The notes under the pieces are model-generated. The model had not been told where the DNA came from. It ran no database searches and saw only the letters and a list, made by a program, of their open reading frames with translations. A stretch of DNA of 7,834 nt, from NCBI GenBank assembly GCA_026785765.1, contig JAJAZK010000287.1, forward strand, positions 1 to 7,834, in the 5' to 3' direction. The position numbers were made by a program, and so were the translations under genes. The stretch comes from Rhodoferax sp. (GTDB lineage: Bacteria > Pseudomonadota > Gammaproteobacteria > Burkholderiales > Burkholderiaceae_C). Each line of letters begins with the position of its first letter. The first letter of the stretch is position 1. Shown here piece by piece: positions 7,223-7,834 of this stretch.

Positions 7223-7834
7223 TCAGGCCGCAGCTGCGTTCAGTATCCGCAACCAGTCGCGCAGGCAGGCGGTTACAAATTCTGGCTGCTCCATGGTCAA
7301 CATGTGGCCACACTGGCCGACCATCATCAGCTGCGCACCCGGAACCAGCGCGGCAATCTCATGGGAACAATCGGGTGGGGTCAACTGGTCACTGTCACCG
7401 CACAGTACCAGCACCGGGCAGTTGACGTGCGCCAGGTGTTGCCGTGCGTCCGGGCGCGCCATGACGGCGCGGTTTTGCCGAACCAGCTGATCGACGCCAG
7501 CTGCGAGTACGAAGTCGAGATACGTCCCGGTGAGTGCGCGGTCCCGCGCGTGGCTGGCGTGAAAGGCCAGTGGAACGTTGGCGCGTAACACCTCTGCGCT
7601 GCGTCCGTCTTCAAAAAGCCGGATGGCAGCTTCACGCAGCCGGCGTATGTCGTCGGCTTCCGGACGGGCGCTGGTGCCGAGCAAGGCGGCTGCGCGGACG
7701 CGTTGAGGAGCCTGGCGCAGCACCTCCATCGCGACCATGCCGCCCATCGACGCGCCACACAGGATCAAGCGCCCGGGATATTCCTCCAACACGGCACTGG
7801 CCATGGCTTCGATGCGGTCGTGTCGGGTGTGGAC
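7223..7834 (-). CDS. Alpha/beta hydrolase, C-terminal part
   Basis: The visible 203 codons are the C-terminal part of an alpha/beta-fold hydrolase whose start lies beyond the right edge; the frame is open to the last base. The nucleophile elbow CGASMGG puts the catalytic serine at visible residue 29. The acid is probably the second Asp of CGDSDQLTPP (residue 149) and the histidine lies in QCGHMLTMEQPE (residue 177), so the triad is complete. A helical lid region with a VRQNRAVMARPDAR segment (118-131) resembles ester and lactone hydrolases of the single-domain Abhydrolase_1/6 type. It is unrelated in detail to the esterase at the left of the window. It converges on coaD with 32 bp between the stops. 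The substrate cannot be told; missing N-terminal residues probably include the HG oxyanion motif. Confidence 0.88.
   Translation of the reverse strand, partial: VHTRHDRIEAMASAVLEEYPGRLILCGASMGGMVAMEVLRQAPQRVRAAALLGTSARPEADDIRRLREAAIRLFEDGRSAEVLRANVPLAFHASHARDRALTGTYLDFVLAAGVDQLVRQNRAVMARPDARQHLAHVNCPVLVLCGDSDQLTPPDCSHEIAALVPGAQLMMVGQCGHMLTMEQPEFVTACLRDWLRILNAAAA

Noticed and set aside
6525..7313. Minus-strand open frame (262 codons) opposite rsmD and coaD
   Set aside because: Both plus-strand genes are unmistakable; the antisense product is His-rich and looks like a codon-bias shadow.

Overview
This 7.8-kb window of GC-rich DNA looks like an ordinary chromosomal stretch from a proteobacterium, most likely a betaproteobacterium. 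The basis is the FtsY sequence style and the block ftsY / two M16 peptidases / rsmD / coaD, a gene order I associate with betaproteobacteria. Genus cannot be told from this sequence. I see no mobile element, tRNA, rRNA, CRISPR array or sign of recent transfer.

Layout, left to right. (1) The 3' end of a nitronate monooxygenase gene (+) enters from the left edge. (2) A 234-bp gap holds a nested inverted repeat and a doubtful 40-codon hydrophobic ORF. (3) A carboxylesterase/lysophospholipase-type alpha/beta hydrolase (-) follows. (4) An unrecognised secreted protein (+) diverges from it, and a promoter-like sequence lies between the two. (5) ftsY (-), the signal recognition particle receptor, converges on the secreted protein. 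(6) Diverging from ftsY with only 29 bp between start codons is a co-directional run: an M16 peptidase with an intact zinc site, a second M16 protein without one, rsmD (16S rRNA methyltransferase) and coaD (phosphopantetheine adenylyltransferase). (7) A second, unrelated alpha/beta hydrolase (-) converges on coaD and runs off the right edge.

How the genes fit together: the two M16 proteins are one nucleotide apart, both carry signal peptides, and have complementary active-site parts (zinc motif in the first, RGLSY-type substrate-binding motif in the second). This predicts an obligate periplasmic heterodimer. rsmD and coaD share a TAATG junction and are housekeeping genes for ribosome maturation and coenzyme A synthesis. 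ftsY serves co-translational membrane protein targeting. The hydrolases and the nitronate monooxygenase are accessory metabolic enzymes with no visible functional link to the core block.

I did not find a convincing new multi-gene system. The items most worth a second look are the split M16 pair, the secreted four-cysteine protein of unknown function, and the small hydrophobic ORF next to the inverted repeat.
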